Shown one piece after another: positions 27,563 through 36,926 of a stretch of 64,000 nucleotides of DNA. A model generated the notes under the pieces. The model searched no databases. It was not told the origin of the DNA and saw only the letters and a program-made list of their open reading frames with translations. Source of the stretch: Arachidicoccus rhizosphaerae (GTDB lineage: Bacteria > Bacteroidota > Bacteroidia > Chitinophagales > Chitinophagaceae); contig NZ_FNQY01000002.1 in the NCBI RefSeq assembly GCF_900107765.1, positions 62,001 through 126,000 of the forward strand, in the 5' to 3' direction. How positions within the stretch are numbered: the stretch's first letter is position 1; each line of letters begins with the position of its first letter. Position numbers and translations under genes: made by a program.

Positions 27563-27697
27563 GGCAAATACGGTACTGATATGCGTTGACAAAGAGGATA
27601 GGGGTAAAGGGTTCATGTGGTAAAAATAGCTGTTTTATAAAAAAGTGGTAGAAAAAAATTGTCCTGCAAAAATTACCGATCGGAGGGATTTTACAAG

Positions 27698-28846
27698 TCA
27701 GGATGTGCGCCTCAGGTCCTCAGCGGCCGAGGTAATGATGCTGATTGCCTGTCGGATCTGCTGTGCCGTGGTAAATCTTCCCAGACTAAAGCGGATACTG
27801 CTTTGTGCCTGGGCCTCGGTCAGCCCCATGGCCAGCAGCACATGACTCGGTTCCTTGCTTTCGGTGCTGCAGGCAGAACCGCTGGAAACCGCCAGCTGCT
27901 CATTTAATCTGCCCAGTAATTGTTTGCCGGTGATCTGCTCAAATCTCAGATTGGCCACATGGCTCATTCTCTTGGTATGGCCGGGGATATTACTAAAGAC
28001 GCCTGGAAGCCTCAGAAGTTCCGCTTCCAGCTGGTCCCTGAGCGCTTGAATGCCGGCCTCAACCTGCCGCTGTTCCGGCAGGGAAAACAGCCGCAGCGCT
28101 TCGGCCATCCCTACAATGCCAGGGACATTTAAAGTGCCGCTGCGCATACCCTTTTCATGACCGCCGCCCTGCATTTGTTCGGCGAGCCGGACACGGGGTG
28201 CTTTTCTGCGGACATACAAACCGCCGACGCCTTTAGGCGCGTAGATCTTATGCCCTGAAAAGGCCATCAGGTCTATTTGATCTTTTTGAACGTCGATGGG
28301 CAGCTTGCCCAGGGCTTGGGTGGCATCCGTGAAGAAAATAACGTCTCTTTGGTGACACAGCTGGCCAATGGCTCTTATTGGCTGAATAACGCCCGATTCA
28401 TTATTGGCGGTCATGACGGCCACCATAATGGTATCGCTTCTGATGGCTTGTCCAAGCGCTTCCAGATCGATAAGGCCACTGCTTTGAACAGGCAGATAGG
28501 TGATTTCTGCTCCTCTCGTCTTTAGATAACGGCAACTGTCCAGCACGGCGGCGTGCTCGGTGGCAACGGTGATAATGTGCCGGCCTTTGCCGGCGTAGGA
28601 TTCAAAGCATCCTTTGAGGGCCAGGTTACAGCTCTCGGTCGCGCCCGAGGTAAAAATGATTTCGGAGGAGTCTGCACCGATATGGCGGGCAATGCTCCCG
28701 CGGGCAGCCTCCACCGCCTCATGGGCTTTACGTCCATAAGGATGCGCACTGGCGGCATTACCAAAATCAACAGAAAAAAAGGGTAAAATCCTAGATATTA
28801 CCCTTTCATCCACTGGTGTGGTTGCATTATAATCCAGATAGATCAT
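27698..28846 (-). CDS. Cysteine desulfurase (NifS/IscS family)
   Basis: A 382-residue PLP enzyme that takes sulfur from cysteine as an enzyme-bound persulfide for Fe-S clusters and tRNA thiolation. LDYNATTPVDERV is the typical start. H97 (TEHAAV) stacks on PLP, and K200 in SGHKIYAPKGVG is the Schiff-base lysine. C326 in SSGSACSTESKEPSHVL is the persulfide cysteine, on the long class I loop. It is a plausible donor for MnmA in the same window. No iscU or other Fe-S genes are adjacent, so whether it is the main IscS or a paralogue is open. Confidence 0.94.
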   Translation of the reverse strand: MIYLDYNATTPVDERVISRILPFFSVDFGNAASAHPYGRKAHEAVEAARGSIARHIGADSSEIIFTSGATESCNLALKGCFESYAGKGRHIITVATEHAAVLDSCRYLKTRGAEITYLPVQSSGLIDLEALGQAIRSDTIMVAVMTANNESGVIQPIRAIGQLCHQRDVIFFTDATQALGKLPIDVQKDQIDLMAFSGHKIYAPKGVGGLYVRRKAPRVRLAEQMQGGGHEKGMRSGTLNVPGIVGMAEALRLFSLPEQRQVEAGIQALRDQLEAELLRLPGVFSNIPGHTKRMSHVANLRFEQITGKQLLGRLNEQLAVSSGSACSTESKEPSHVLLAMGLTEAQAQSSIRFSLGRFTTAQQIRQAISIITSAAEDLRRTS

Positions 28847-28883
28847 CTATATTAAAGATTAGACTATGTTGGACAAATCAGTT

Positions 28884-29396
28884 TTATCCTTTTTTGACCT
28901 TGAATTCAATATTCCAATGGCTCCATTTGAGATTCACAACACCTGATTTTTGAAGTGAAATGGTAAATTCCTCTACCGAATCAGGATTTTTTTTCATCGG
29001 AACATCGACCCGCAGAAAATCATTGGACTGGTCGTAATTGGTACCCCATTGGTTCCAGAGTTTATTGAATATTAAAGTGGTGGTGGTTTCCCCTGGGATG
29101 GTATACAGGCTGTATTTACCGGCGGGCAGGCTTTTGCCTTCAATGGTAACATCCTGATTGATTTCAAAAACGGTTGCCTCGTTGGCACCGGTACGCCATA
29201 CCTTACCATAAGGTACAATGGAGGTGATCTCACGTCCTTTTAAAAAGGGTCTTCCATAGACGATCTTAATGTCTACGCCAGATTTAGTGGTAATGGCTAC
29301 ACTGTCTTTCGGGCTGACTCTCTTTTTGGGTCCCTGAGCACTGGCTACCAGGCCGATACCAATGGCAAACAGGCATAACAACATTAATTTTTTCAT
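28884..29396 (-). CDS. DUF2911 secreted protein
   Basis: A 170-residue exported protein. Signal peptide MKKLMLLCLFAIGIGLVASA then Q. The mature part matches DUF2911: VDIKIVYGRPFLKGREI, PYGKVWRTGANEATVFE and LPAGKYSLYTIPGETTTTLI are the family hallmarks. The fold is probably a beta-sandwich. The family is common in Bacteroidota with no known function. It lies upstream of the cysteine desulfurase on the same strand with a 37-base gap, so they may be cotranscribed, though I see no functional link. Confidence 0.88.
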   Translation of the reverse strand: MKKLMLLCLFAIGIGLVASAQGPKKRVSPKDSVAITTKSGVDIKIVYGRPFLKGREITSIVPYGKVWRTGANEATVFEINQDVTIEGKSLPAGKYSLYTIPGETTTTLIFNKLWNQWGTNYDQSNDFLRVDVPMKKNPDSVEEFTISLQKSGVVNLKWSHWNIEFKVKKG

Positions 29397-29579
29397 TTGT
29401 AATATTTTTTTGTTTTAAAATGGCATCCTGAAAGCAGCTCCATTCTCCGGTTAGAAAGAATATTCGCCCACTTCAGGCAGTGAAGTTACTCAGTGAAATT
29501 ACGGCAAAGATCTTAATGAAAGCTATAATGCAGCCTACTTTAAAAATATTTTAATGCAAGCAGGCCAGAGGCCGGCTCC

Positions 29580-30020
29580 TTATTTGAGATAACGCTTGAT
29601 TTCCCGGTCCGTGTCCCGTTTTTTCAGCGTTTCCCGCTTGTCATGGAGTTTTTTACCCTTGGCAACACCTATTTCCACCTTCACCAGGTTCTTTTCATTA
29701 ATGAAAATCTGTAAAGGTATGATTGTCAATCCTTTTTCTTTAATACTGGCTTGCAGCCTTTTTAGTTCTCTTTTGGTCAGCAGCAGCTTTCTGTCGTGAA
29801 CCGGTAAATGATTATTGGAAGTTCCTAAATCATATTGCCCGATAAACAGTCCTCTGAGCCATAGTTCTCCTTTGTCAAACAGGCAGAAGCTGTCATTGAA
29901 ACTTACCTTACCGCTTCGAATACTCTTGACCTCGGTGCCTAACAAAACAATGCCTGCAACATATTTATTTTCAATGTTGTAATGGAAATAGGCCTGTCTG
30001 TTTGCATGTGATGCCCCCAT
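29580..30020 (-). CDS. smpB: SsrA-binding protein SmpB
   Basis: SmpB delivers tmRNA to stalled ribosomes for trans-translation. The start is set at the ATG at 30018-30020 (MGASHANRQAYFHYNIENKY). An upstream in-frame start would add 32 residues with no homology. The 146-residue protein carries YVAGIVLLGTEVKSIRSGKV, then SFNDSFCLF and the C-terminal KGKKLHDKRETLKKRDTDRE, the tail that occupies the mRNA channel. The tmRNA gene itself is not in this window. Confidence 0.96.
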   Translation of the reverse strand: MGASHANRQAYFHYNIENKYVAGIVLLGTEVKSIRSGKVSFNDSFCLFDKGELWLRGLFIGQYDLGTSNNHLPVHDRKLLLTKRELKRLQASIKEKGLTIIPLQIFINEKNLVKVEIGVAKGKKLHDKRETLKKRDTDREIKRYLK

Positions 30021-30201
30021 GGCTTTGAAAGTGGTTGTTGTCGAAAATAATATAAATATCGGAACTGTGACGTTGCTTAGAACCTTTGCCGGAGCAACTG
30101 GCCTGAGTCGGGTCACAGTTCTTAAGATATCTGGCTTAAAAATGTCTGGTAAAACCTGATAATTTGTACTTGTTAGTGCTGCATTCAGTGGGCGGCTGAG
30201 C

Positions 30202-31122
30202 CTATACTTTAAAATGACGCAACATAATGCTTAGTTTGTCCTTTAAGGAGATTCTGTCCGCAATAAAATCTAAAAAACCATGATCCAGCAAGAATTCACT
30301 TCGCTGAAAGCCTTTGGGCAGATCTTTACGGATGGTTTCCTTAATAATGCGCGGACCGGCAAAGCCGATCAGGGCACCCGGTTCAGCAATATTGATATCA
30401 CCAAGCATGGCAAAGCTGGCCGAGACGCCACCAAAGGTCGGGTCTGTCAGTAAGGAGACATAAGGCAACTGGGCATCACTTAACTGGGAAAGCTTAGCAC
30501 TGGTCTTTGCCATCTGCATGAGAGAAAAAGCGCTTTCCATCATTCTGGCACCCCCGGATTTACTGATGACCATAAACGGTATTTTCTGATTGATGGCATA
30601 GTCTACGGCCCGGCTGAATTTTTCACCCATGACACTGCCTAAAGAGCCGCCGATAAATGCAAAATCCATACAGGCAATAATAATGGGCGCTCCGTTCAGT
30701 TGACCGGAGGCTACCCGCATACTGTCTTTCAAATCGGTTTTGCTATAAATATCATCCAGGCGTTTCTGATAAGATTTTAAATCTGTGAATCCTAAAAAGT
30801 CCACACTTTTTATACCCGCAAAATGTTCTTTAAATTCTTTATTGTCAAATAATATCTTGAAATAATCCTCACTGCCGATTCTGTGATGATAGCCGCATTT
30901 AGGACAAACAAACAGATTCTCTTCCAGTTCTGAGGAGGTACAGATATAGTTACATTCCGGACATTTGCTCCAAAGTCCCTCCGGCACTTCCTTTTTCTCT
31001 GAAGTTGTCGTTTGGATATTTTTGCGTAATCTTTGAAACCACCGTTGTTTAGACTCTCCTTCCGATTTTTTATCGTCTTCCGGTATATAACTATTTTCTG
31101 ATTTCAGTTCTTCTTCGCTCAT
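30202..31122 (-). CDS. accD: Acetyl-CoA carboxylase carboxyltransferase subunit beta
   Basis: AccD with AccA transfers the carboxyl group from carboxybiotin to acetyl-CoA, giving malonyl-CoA for fatty-acid synthesis. The 306-residue protein has the N-terminal zinc ribbon C54, C57, C73, C76 (KCPECNYICTSS, CPKCGYHHR) and crotonase-like motifs (SGGARMMESAFSLMQMAK, TDPTFGGVSASFAMLGDI). The first 45 residues are a charged extension (DDKKSEGESKQRW) common in Bacteroidota. A -7 box (TAATTTTG) lies at 31151-31158. accA is not seen here. Confidence 0.96.
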   Translation of the reverse strand: MSEEELKSENSYIPEDDKKSEGESKQRWFQRLRKNIQTTTSEKKEVPEGLWSKCPECNYICTSSELEENLFVCPKCGYHHRIGSEDYFKILFDNKEFKEHFAGIKSVDFLGFTDLKSYQKRLDDIYSKTDLKDSMRVASGQLNGAPIIIACMDFAFIGGSLGSVMGEKFSRAVDYAINQKIPFMVISKSGGARMMESAFSLMQMAKTSAKLSQLSDAQLPYVSLLTDPTFGGVSASFAMLGDINIAEPGALIGFAGPRIIKETIRKDLPKGFQRSEFLLDHGFLDFIADRISLKDKLSIMLRHFKV

Positions 31123-31150
31123 ATTTACTTTTAGATATGTTTCAGACTGA

Positions 31151-31158
31151 CAAAATTA
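31151..31158 (-). promoter_or_regulatory. Candidate -7 element for accD
   Basis: CAAAATTA on the plus strand reads TAATTTTG on the minus strand, matching TAnnTTTG, about 28 bases before the accD ATG. Confidence 0.45.
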
Positions 31159-31255
31159 AGGAGTTTCCCCCTTTATTGGGCAAATTAAGGCTATTTGTTT
31201 TAATGGATAGCTACGAACAATTGTTATTTTTGGCCGGCCTGCTAAATGTGTAGAT

Positions 31256-31870
31256 TTATTTACCCAGTTTTTTAAAATCAACGGCCTGCAGCGAACCGAA
31301 CACGGTGGCAGCCTCTGACAGAACCGCTTTTGGAATGGCAATAACCATTTTACAAAATAGCTGTGATTCCTGCGTCTTTATAACCGCATTAAAGGTTTTA
31401 ATCCACCGCATGACTTCTCCCAGACGGGTATAATCAAAATCCAGCTGGCAATCCACCAGTATTTGTTTCTTTATGATAGGTACCATTTGCAGCGAAAGGG
31501 CAGCCGCGGTTTTATAGGCATTGATGAGTCCAGGGACTCCCAGTAAGGTGCCGCCAAAATAACGTACCACGATAATGGCTACATCCGTTAGCCCTTTGCT
31601 GGTGATCTGGCCTAAAATAGGTTTACCGGCGCTGCCGGCGGGCTCGCCGTCATCGCTGCTTCTGAAAACCAGATTGTCCGGTCCCAGTTTATAGGCAAAG
31701 CAAAAGTGAACGGCCTTGCCGTGCTCTTTTTTCAGCGCTGCCTGTCTGTTTTTAAAGTCTTCCGGGCTTTTTACGGGAAAGGCATATGCCAGAAACTTAC
31801 TGCCTCTGTCTTTAAATTCTGCAGTCGCCTCCTGGTCAATAGTGTAGAATGTCGTATCGGATGTCGTCAT
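31256..31870 (-). CDS. yigZ: YigZ/IMPACT family protein
   Basis: A 204-residue protein of the UPF0029/IMPACT family. The N-terminal domain carries EFKDRGSKFLAYAFPVKSPED and later FRSSDDGEPAGSAGKPILGQ and IIVVRYFGGTLLGVPGLINA, all diagnostic. The C-terminal ferredoxin-like DUF1949 domain follows (DYTRLGEVMRW). The family is linked to translation control in eukaryotes; the bacterial role is unclear. Its ATG overlaps the ribD stop by 4 bases (ATGA), so the two are translationally coupled. Confidence 0.93.
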   Translation of the reverse strand: MTTSDTTFYTIDQEATAEFKDRGSKFLAYAFPVKSPEDFKNRQAALKKEHGKAVHFCFAYKLGPDNLVFRSSDDGEPAGSAGKPILGQITSKGLTDVAIIVVRYFGGTLLGVPGLINAYKTAAALSLQMVPIIKKQILVDCQLDFDYTRLGEVMRWIKTFNAVIKTQESQLFCKMVIAIPKAVLSEAATVFGSLQAVDFKKLGK

Positions 31871-33000
31871 GAAGCTTCTAATGGATAAACGTTGTCCTTT
31901 GTTGTTTTTACGGGCACAAAATAGCTTATTTTATCCGCTCCCAGATAAATATCCCGGCGCAGTTCATAGTCAGTGAAGGTGGGTGCCGGGAGCCCCTGCC
32001 CGGTCGCCAGTCGGGTATTTGTAATTATCCGGCACTCATCCCACAGCCGGCTGTCCAAAAATGTTTGCAGCACACGCTGGCCGCCTTCAATAAACAGGCT
32101 TTGTATTTGTGCTTTATAACAATAAGACGTGATTTGATGAGCCAGATTTTTCTCAGGCTCCAGCTGCACATATTCAATAGGAGCGGAGCGGACCTCTGAC
32201 CGGGCTAGGTTACCCGATTTGACAAAATTAAAAACGATAACCCGTTCAGTTCCTTTAAACAGGTTTGCCTGCTGGGGAACCTGAAGATGAGGATCCAGCA
32301 CCATTTTAATGGGACTGGGGCCAGCATAGAGCCGGTTGTTTAAAAACGGATCATCTTTTAAGGCGGTATTTTTGCCGATTAAAATAGCGGCCGCTTCACT
32401 GCGCCATTTATGGACCCACCTGTTAGCCGTAGCACCGGAGATCAGCAAACGCGCTGAGGCGCCTGGCTGCAGGTTGGGCGCAATAAAATTGTCGGCCGTA
32501 GTGGCCCATTTAAGGATGATATACGGCCTTTTATTCGCATGAAAATTAAAAAAGGCCCGGTTGAGGTGGATACAGTCCGGATTCCAGGGGCCGTCCACCA
32601 GTACCTCAATGCCGGCATTTTTCAGTTTTTCTATGCCTTTACCAGCTACCTGGGCGAAGATATCTACGCATCCCACCACGACTTTGGGAATCCGGTGTCG
32701 GATGATCAGATCCGCACAGGGTGGTGTCTTGCCATGATGTGCACAGGGCTCCAGTGAAACATAAAGGGTTGATTGACTGATGAAGGGCTGATCCTCTTTT
32801 TTTACGCCTTCCAGACAATTCACCTCGGCGTGGGCCTGACCATAACATTGATGCCAGCCTTCGGACAGGATTCTGCCATTATGGACTAAAACGGCACCTA
32901 CCATAGGATTGGGTGCTACATACCCGCGGCCCTTTTTAGCCAGCGAAATACAACGCTGCATATAAAGCAAATGATCAGAGGTGTCCGCTAACTTTGTCAT
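31867..33000 (-). CDS. ribD: Bifunctional riboflavin biosynthesis deaminase/reductase RibD
   Basis: RibD performs the second and third steps of riboflavin synthesis: deamination of the pyrimidine ring and NADPH reduction of the ribosyl group. From the ATG at 33000 it is 377 residues. The N-terminal zinc deaminase has H57-A-E59 (HAEVNCLE) with C86 and C95 in PCAHHGKTPPC; the reductase domain has ILKWATTADNFIA and LFIEGGQRVLQTFLDSRLWD. A -7 box (TACCTTTG, 33006-33013) lies only 5 bases upstream, so the mRNA may be leaderless. A longer start at 33069 is rejected because it would read through that box. No FMN riboswitch is visible. Confidence 0.95.
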   Translation of the reverse strand: MTKLADTSDHLLYMQRCISLAKKGRGYVAPNPMVGAVLVHNGRILSEGWHQCYGQAHAEVNCLEGVKKEDQPFISQSTLYVSLEPCAHHGKTPPCADLIIRHRIPKVVVGCVDIFAQVAGKGIEKLKNAGIEVLVDGPWNPDCIHLNRAFFNFHANKRPYIILKWATTADNFIAPNLQPGASARLLISGATANRWVHKWRSEAAAILIGKNTALKDDPFLNNRLYAGPSPIKMVLDPHLQVPQQANLFKGTERVIVFNFVKSGNLARSEVRSAPIEYVQLEPEKNLAHQITSYCYKAQIQSLFIEGGQRVLQTFLDSRLWDECRIITNTRLATGQGLPAPTFTDYELRRDIYLGADKISYFVPVKTTKDNVYPLEAS

Positions 33001-33005
33001 AATTG

Positions 33006-33013
33006 CAAAGGTA
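33006..33013 (-). promoter_or_regulatory. -7 element abutting the ribD start
   Basis: CAAAGGTA reads TACCTTTG on the minus strand. With the usual 5 to 8 bases from this box to the transcript start, transcription would begin at or next to the ribD ATG. Confidence 0.5.
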
Positions 33014-33043
33014 TTAATTGTTGGCTGATATTGCCAATAAACC

Positions 33044-33078
33044 AATGGCCCGCTGTCTTTTTGGGGCAACGGGCCATT
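33044..33078 (-). terminator. Weak hairpin between the DUF3078 gene and ribD
   Basis: AATGGCCCG and CGGGCCATT form a 9-bp stem around an 18-base loop, downstream of the DUF3078 gene on the minus strand. No T-run follows, so termination is uncertain. Confidence 0.4.
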
Positions 33079-33119
33079 AGTGTATAAAAAATGCAGGTCT
33101 GCCTGATTGGGAGGCCGCT

Positions 33120-34055
33120 TTATAATTTATAAAGCAGACCCACTCCTAAGATCGACTGTGTCTGTAATTTAGGTCCTTTCCCTACTACAGGTCTGTACAG
33201 GTCATCGTAGGCCAGGTTGAAATTCCAGGTGACGGCGATGGCCTTCGTCAGCTTGGCGGCAAAGGTATTGGTCATGAAAATATAAATATTTTGCGGGTCC
33301 TGCAGGTAATTGCTGTACAGTTCCAGATTACCCGTATAGGAGATGGTTTTGGTAATGTCCGCTGTATAACCCGCGTTCAGTAAAAAACCCAACTGGAATT
33401 TCATGGTTTTGCCAGTATCCACACCAAAGGCTCCCTGATCGGATAAGAAGTGGTCTGCTACGATCAGTGCTCTGGCTGCAACCGGTGATAAAAACAGATT
33501 GAAATTTTTAAAAGGTTTATAGGTAATACCCGGAGCCAGGGTCAGATAGGCCGGTGCAAATAAATTAGAACTTAAGGTCTTGGTCTCATTACCGTTTTCA
33601 TCCTCCCCATAGGTATAGCCTTTAAATCCCTGCGTTCTCAGCCGAAATAAAGCGGAAACATCCAGTTTTGGATTTAAAGAATGACCATAGAGGGATACGA
33701 AGTCAATCAGGTCAGCACTTTTACGGCCATCCAATCCCGATGTTTTCAAATAACCATATTGTACATTTAAATTATTGGACCAACTGTTTTTGCCTTTCAG
33801 GTAGTCGGCGTACAGATTGACAAATGCGTTTGCGGAAAGCGCATCCGTACCACCGCCGGACCAGTTACCCAGGGAAGTCTGAGCGACATTGACGGACAGA
33901 GAACCGCCTTTATTCCAGTTTTTAGTAGAATCAAAGGTTCTGCCTGTTTTATCGATTTTGTTAGCCAGATCTGATTTAATATCCGTTCTGCCGTTATCCT
34001 GTGCCTGTGCCGCTGCAGCAGCCAGTAAAAAAGCGCCGATAAATAATTTTTTCAT
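33120..34055 (-). CDS. DUF3078 outer membrane protein
   Basis: A 311-residue exported protein from the ATG at 34053-34055 (MKKLFIGAFLLAAAAAQAQ signal peptide). The mature part matches DUF3078: NWNKGGSLSVNVAQTSLGNW then SGGGTDALSANAFVNL, and the end is TQSILGVGLLYKL, a C-terminal strand typical of outer membrane barrels. The many aromatic, alternating strands suggest a beta-barrel. The role is unknown. ATG 34085 is an alternative start but adds a hydrophilic leader before the signal peptide. Confidence 0.88.
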   Translation of the reverse strand: MKKLFIGAFLLAAAAAQAQDNGRTDIKSDLANKIDKTGRTFDSTKNWNKGGSLSVNVAQTSLGNWSGGGTDALSANAFVNLYADYLKGKNSWSNNLNVQYGYLKTSGLDGRKSADLIDFVSLYGHSLNPKLDVSALFRLRTQGFKGYTYGEDENGNETKTLSSNLFAPAYLTLAPGITYKPFKNFNLFLSPVAARALIVADHFLSDQGAFGVDTGKTMKFQLGFLLNAGYTADITKTISYTGNLELYSNYLQDPQNIYIFMTNTFAAKLTKAIAVTWNFNLAYDDLYRPVVGKGPKLQTQSILGVGLLYKL

Positions 34056-34131
34056 GAGTATGGATTTTGTTTTTCTAAGATTCAATGTTTATAATAACCA
34101 ATAGCTAAAGCGTGCTGATTGCCGGGTTTCG

Positions 34132-34869
34132 CTATTGTAATACGGTCCTGAGTATCTGGTAGCTTCTTGCTTCCCGATAGTTTTCAAGATGCAAAGAAAA
34201 GAACTGTTGGTAATATTTCAAAAGAGATCGGCGGTTTATATTGCTGATTTGTACATCTTTAGCATGCGCCAGGTCTTTTATTTGCATTAACTGACTGTTG
34301 ATTGCGGCAGCTTCTCCTTCCAGGTAGAAGCCGTGCTGGGGGGCACGGGCGACATATAATCCTTCCTGTAAGTCCAGCACGGGCGTACTGGCCTGATATC
34401 GGCCATGGAACCTGAATCCCAGCAGGGAGGCTAATTGCAGGCTGAATATCAAGGGGATATTTAAAATGTCCGCTGCCTCGTGCTGATCAATATATTCTAG
34501 GGTTTGCTCAATGGTATCAAATAAGGAGGTGCCTGATTCCTCTTCCTTAATGGTTTGGACGATCATCTCGATTAAATAGGTGGCGACCGCATTTTTCAAG
34601 ACATCATAATAGAGGCTTTTATAGATATAAGCCCATTGGTATTCTTTGATGAACTGCAGGTGTTTAAGCGGATTCAGGTAGGCCTCCAGCTCCAAAATAG
34701 CGGCCGGCTGAAAGAAACTGATTTTGCCACCGGCTGATTTGCCGGCTGTTCTGACACCTTTTACCATATAACTCTGTAAACCAAAAAGTGCTGTGAACAT
34801 GGTCACAATCAGACTGGATTCTCCATATTTAACGGTTCTCAGAACGACGGCCTTTGTTTTATGAGTCAT
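34132..34869 (-). CDS. recO: DNA repair protein RecO
   Basis: RecO loads RecA on SSB-coated single strands in the RecFOR pathway. The 245-residue protein begins with the OB-fold (TKAVVLRTVKYGESSLIVTM, then FTALFGLQSYMVKGVR) and continues into the helical C-terminal region (YLIEMIVQTIKEEESGTSLF). No four-cysteine zinc site is evident, in keeping with RecO from some Bacteroidota. TATTTTTG on the minus strand at 34877-34884 lies 7 bases before the ATG, suggesting a nearly leaderless mRNA. Confidence 0.92.
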   Translation of the reverse strand: MTHKTKAVVLRTVKYGESSLIVTMFTALFGLQSYMVKGVRTAGKSAGGKISFFQPAAILELEAYLNPLKHLQFIKEYQWAYIYKSLYYDVLKNAVATYLIEMIVQTIKEEESGTSLFDTIEQTLEYIDQHEAADILNIPLIFSLQLASLLGFRFHGRYQASTPVLDLQEGLYVARAPQHGFYLEGEAAAINSQLMQIKDLAHAKDVQISNINRRSLLKYYQQFFSLHLENYREARSYQILRTVLQ

Positions 34870-34876
34870 TGTTCTG

Positions 34877-34884
34877 CAAAAATA
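34877..34884 (-). promoter_or_regulatory. -7 element close to the recO start
   Basis: CAAAAATA reads TATTTTTG on the minus strand and matches TAnnTTTG, only 7 bases before the recO ATG. Confidence 0.45.
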
Positions 34885-34940
34885 GGCAATTTATTGATAT
34901 GTCATATAAATTGAATATATAAGTAGGTATTTTCCTTTGG

Positions 34941-36437
34941 TTATTTATTGACCTGATAATCAGAAGACTTGTTTTTAACCGGGATGGAGGATAATATAAA
35001 TTGACGGATATCCTCATTGCCTTTAATCATACTTTCTTTATCCATATAAATCATATGACCACAGGGGTATCCCTTCCAGGTGGTTCTGGCTTTAAGGCTG
35101 GGGGTAGTGGTGATTTGCCAGATGGTATATTGGGTATTGAAAAAATTACAGATGGAACCGTCATAATAGCCATTTTGTACGAATAGGTGCAAGGAAGGGT
35201 TTTCCTCCATGGCTTCGCGCAGTTGGTCGCCTGTCTGATTGCGATCAGAATCCCAGGGATAGACATGATCGGATAAAATCCAGTAAGGTACGTCTGTTTT
35301 AAAATTAAGATCATTACGCATATAATCATTGGCTGCGGGTGCGAATGACCTTGCCCAGGCCGGAATCTCTGCATTAAAGTCCGGACGATCGCCGGCATTT
35401 TTCTCATCAATGCCCAGATATCTGGAATCCAGTCTGCCAATGGTATAACCTTTATCCCGGAGCAGCTCTTTCCAGAAAAGACTTGTTCGGACATCCAGAT
35501 TATTCTGGTCCCATACTTTTTTGGAGATACCCGTGTACCGTTCCAGCTGGGTCTCTATTGTCTGTTTTTCCTCATTTGAAATAGAACTGCCTTTGGCAAT
35601 GGCAGGTAAGAGTTTATTTAGGGTGAAATCTTCCACTTCCGGTAGCATATCCGTTAAGGTCTTTTGCTGCAGATCGGCAGGTAGTTTTTTGAAATACCAG
35701 GCGGTGGCAGCATAGTAAGGGATATTCAGCGCTTCACTTACTGCGCCCTGGCGGTCAATACCCAGTTCAGTGGGGGAGACTAGTACGACGCCGTTTAAAA
35801 ATACGCCTCTGGAAGGTTCCTGCAGCGCTTTTGAAAGACCGGATACCCGGGTCGTCCCATAACTTTCCCCGATCAGAAATTTAGGGGAAAGCCAACGGCT
35901 GTTGCGGGTTAAGAAAGTGGTAATCCAGTCGGCCAGGTAATCAATATCCTGATTGACACCAAAAAACTCACTGCCTTTGGCATCTTTATCTAAAATTCTG
36001 GAATAGCCTGTATTGACGGGGTCTACATACACAATATCAGTAGCGTCTAAGATGCTGTAAGGGTTCTGGCTCAGGCCATAAGGCTGAATGGCCCGGCCTT
36101 CCTCATCCAGATTGACCCGTACCGGTCCGGTATAGCCCAGCTCCATCCATAAAGAGGCAGAGCCCGGTCCTCCGTTAAAGGATATGCTTAAAGGCCGGTT
36201 GCTTTTATCTTTAATACCTTCTCTTTCGTAATAAGTATAACTTAAGGTAGCCACTATTTTACCGTCTTTATTCCAGACAGGCTGCGTCCCTTTATATACA
36301 CTGTAAGTAAAACTCTGGCCATTGATGGTGGCCTGATGGTGCGTCAGAACAGCGGTGTCTTTTGGAATATTAGACTGTGCCCGGACGCTTGTTATCAGTA
36401 ACAGGGCACCTGCCAGAAGCGTAGTAAGTTTATACAT
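34941..36437 (-). CDS. S10 family serine carboxypeptidase-like peptidase
   Basis: A 498-residue secreted alpha/beta-hydrolase. Signal peptide residues 1-20 (MYKLTTLLAGALLLITSVRA). SISFNGGPGSASLWMELG is the S10 oxyanion region and S192 in IGESYGTTRVSG is the nucleophile. PCGHMIYMDKES near the C-terminus holds the catalytic histidine, and the aspartate is probably the one in VQNGYYDGSIC. S10 enzymes remove C-terminal amino acids at acid pH; bacterial members are periplasmic and little studied. The next gene on the strand, recO, is 71 bases downstream with no clear functional link. Confidence 0.9.
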   Translation of the reverse strand: MYKLTTLLAGALLLITSVRAQSNIPKDTAVLTHHQATINGQSFTYSVYKGTQPVWNKDGKIVATLSYTYYEREGIKDKSNRPLSISFNGGPGSASLWMELGYTGPVRVNLDEEGRAIQPYGLSQNPYSILDATDIVYVDPVNTGYSRILDKDAKGSEFFGVNQDIDYLADWITTFLTRNSRWLSPKFLIGESYGTTRVSGLSKALQEPSRGVFLNGVVLVSPTELGIDRQGAVSEALNIPYYAATAWYFKKLPADLQQKTLTDMLPEVEDFTLNKLLPAIAKGSSISNEEKQTIETQLERYTGISKKVWDQNNLDVRTSLFWKELLRDKGYTIGRLDSRYLGIDEKNAGDRPDFNAEIPAWARSFAPAANDYMRNDLNFKTDVPYWILSDHVYPWDSDRNQTGDQLREAMEENPSLHLFVQNGYYDGSICNFFNTQYTIWQITTTPSLKARTTWKGYPCGHMIYMDKESMIKGNEDIRQFILSSIPVKNKSSDYQVNK

Positions 36438-36926
36438 ATTGAAAGGATTGAAAATAATCTTATGATATTGTTTGTACTGTTTTTGGAAAAAGTCGGTTAT
36501 TACGGTTCAATGACTATGTAAATAGGCCGCCATACAAAGCCTCAGGCCCCTGAACTTAGCCATTGAAGACGGAAGGTATACAATTTTAGCTATACGCCGG
36601 GTATGATTTTTTTGATGAGCAGAGGACTTGCCAATGGATTACTTAGGAACACAAAAGAAGGACGGGCATGAGGCAGGGGGCAGCCGCTGGTTTTGCCGGT
36701 GGTTATTCTGAATGGTGGCAGCAAGGAATTTCAGGGGCCAGATACCGGTTCAGGCCCTGGATACAAACGATTGGCCGTTATTTAAAAAGGTTATATTTTA
36801 TCGGGTTAGAATCAAAATGGAAGTTATCTTTACGTGCCTGAAAAAGGTACTTAAATTGATAACCCGGAAATAGGGATGTGGTTAGCCCTTTTCCATTTGA
36901 CCATTAAAAGAAAAATAAAATTTCAG
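36438..36926. other. Divergent intergenic region between the S10 peptidase and aspartate kinase
   Basis: About 490 bases with no supported gene. It must hold two divergent promoters; TATCTTTA at 36825-36832 is a near match to the -7 consensus for the aspartate kinase. No riboswitch-like fold was recognised by eye. Confidence 0.4.

Noticed and set aside
33001-33069. Longer N-terminus of ribD (start at 33069)
   Set aside because: The added 23 residues do not resemble RibD and contain the -7 box that serves the shorter start.
31867-33119. FMN riboswitch before ribD
   Set aside because: The space between ribD and its -7 box is only a few bases, and no RFN-like conserved sequence is present.
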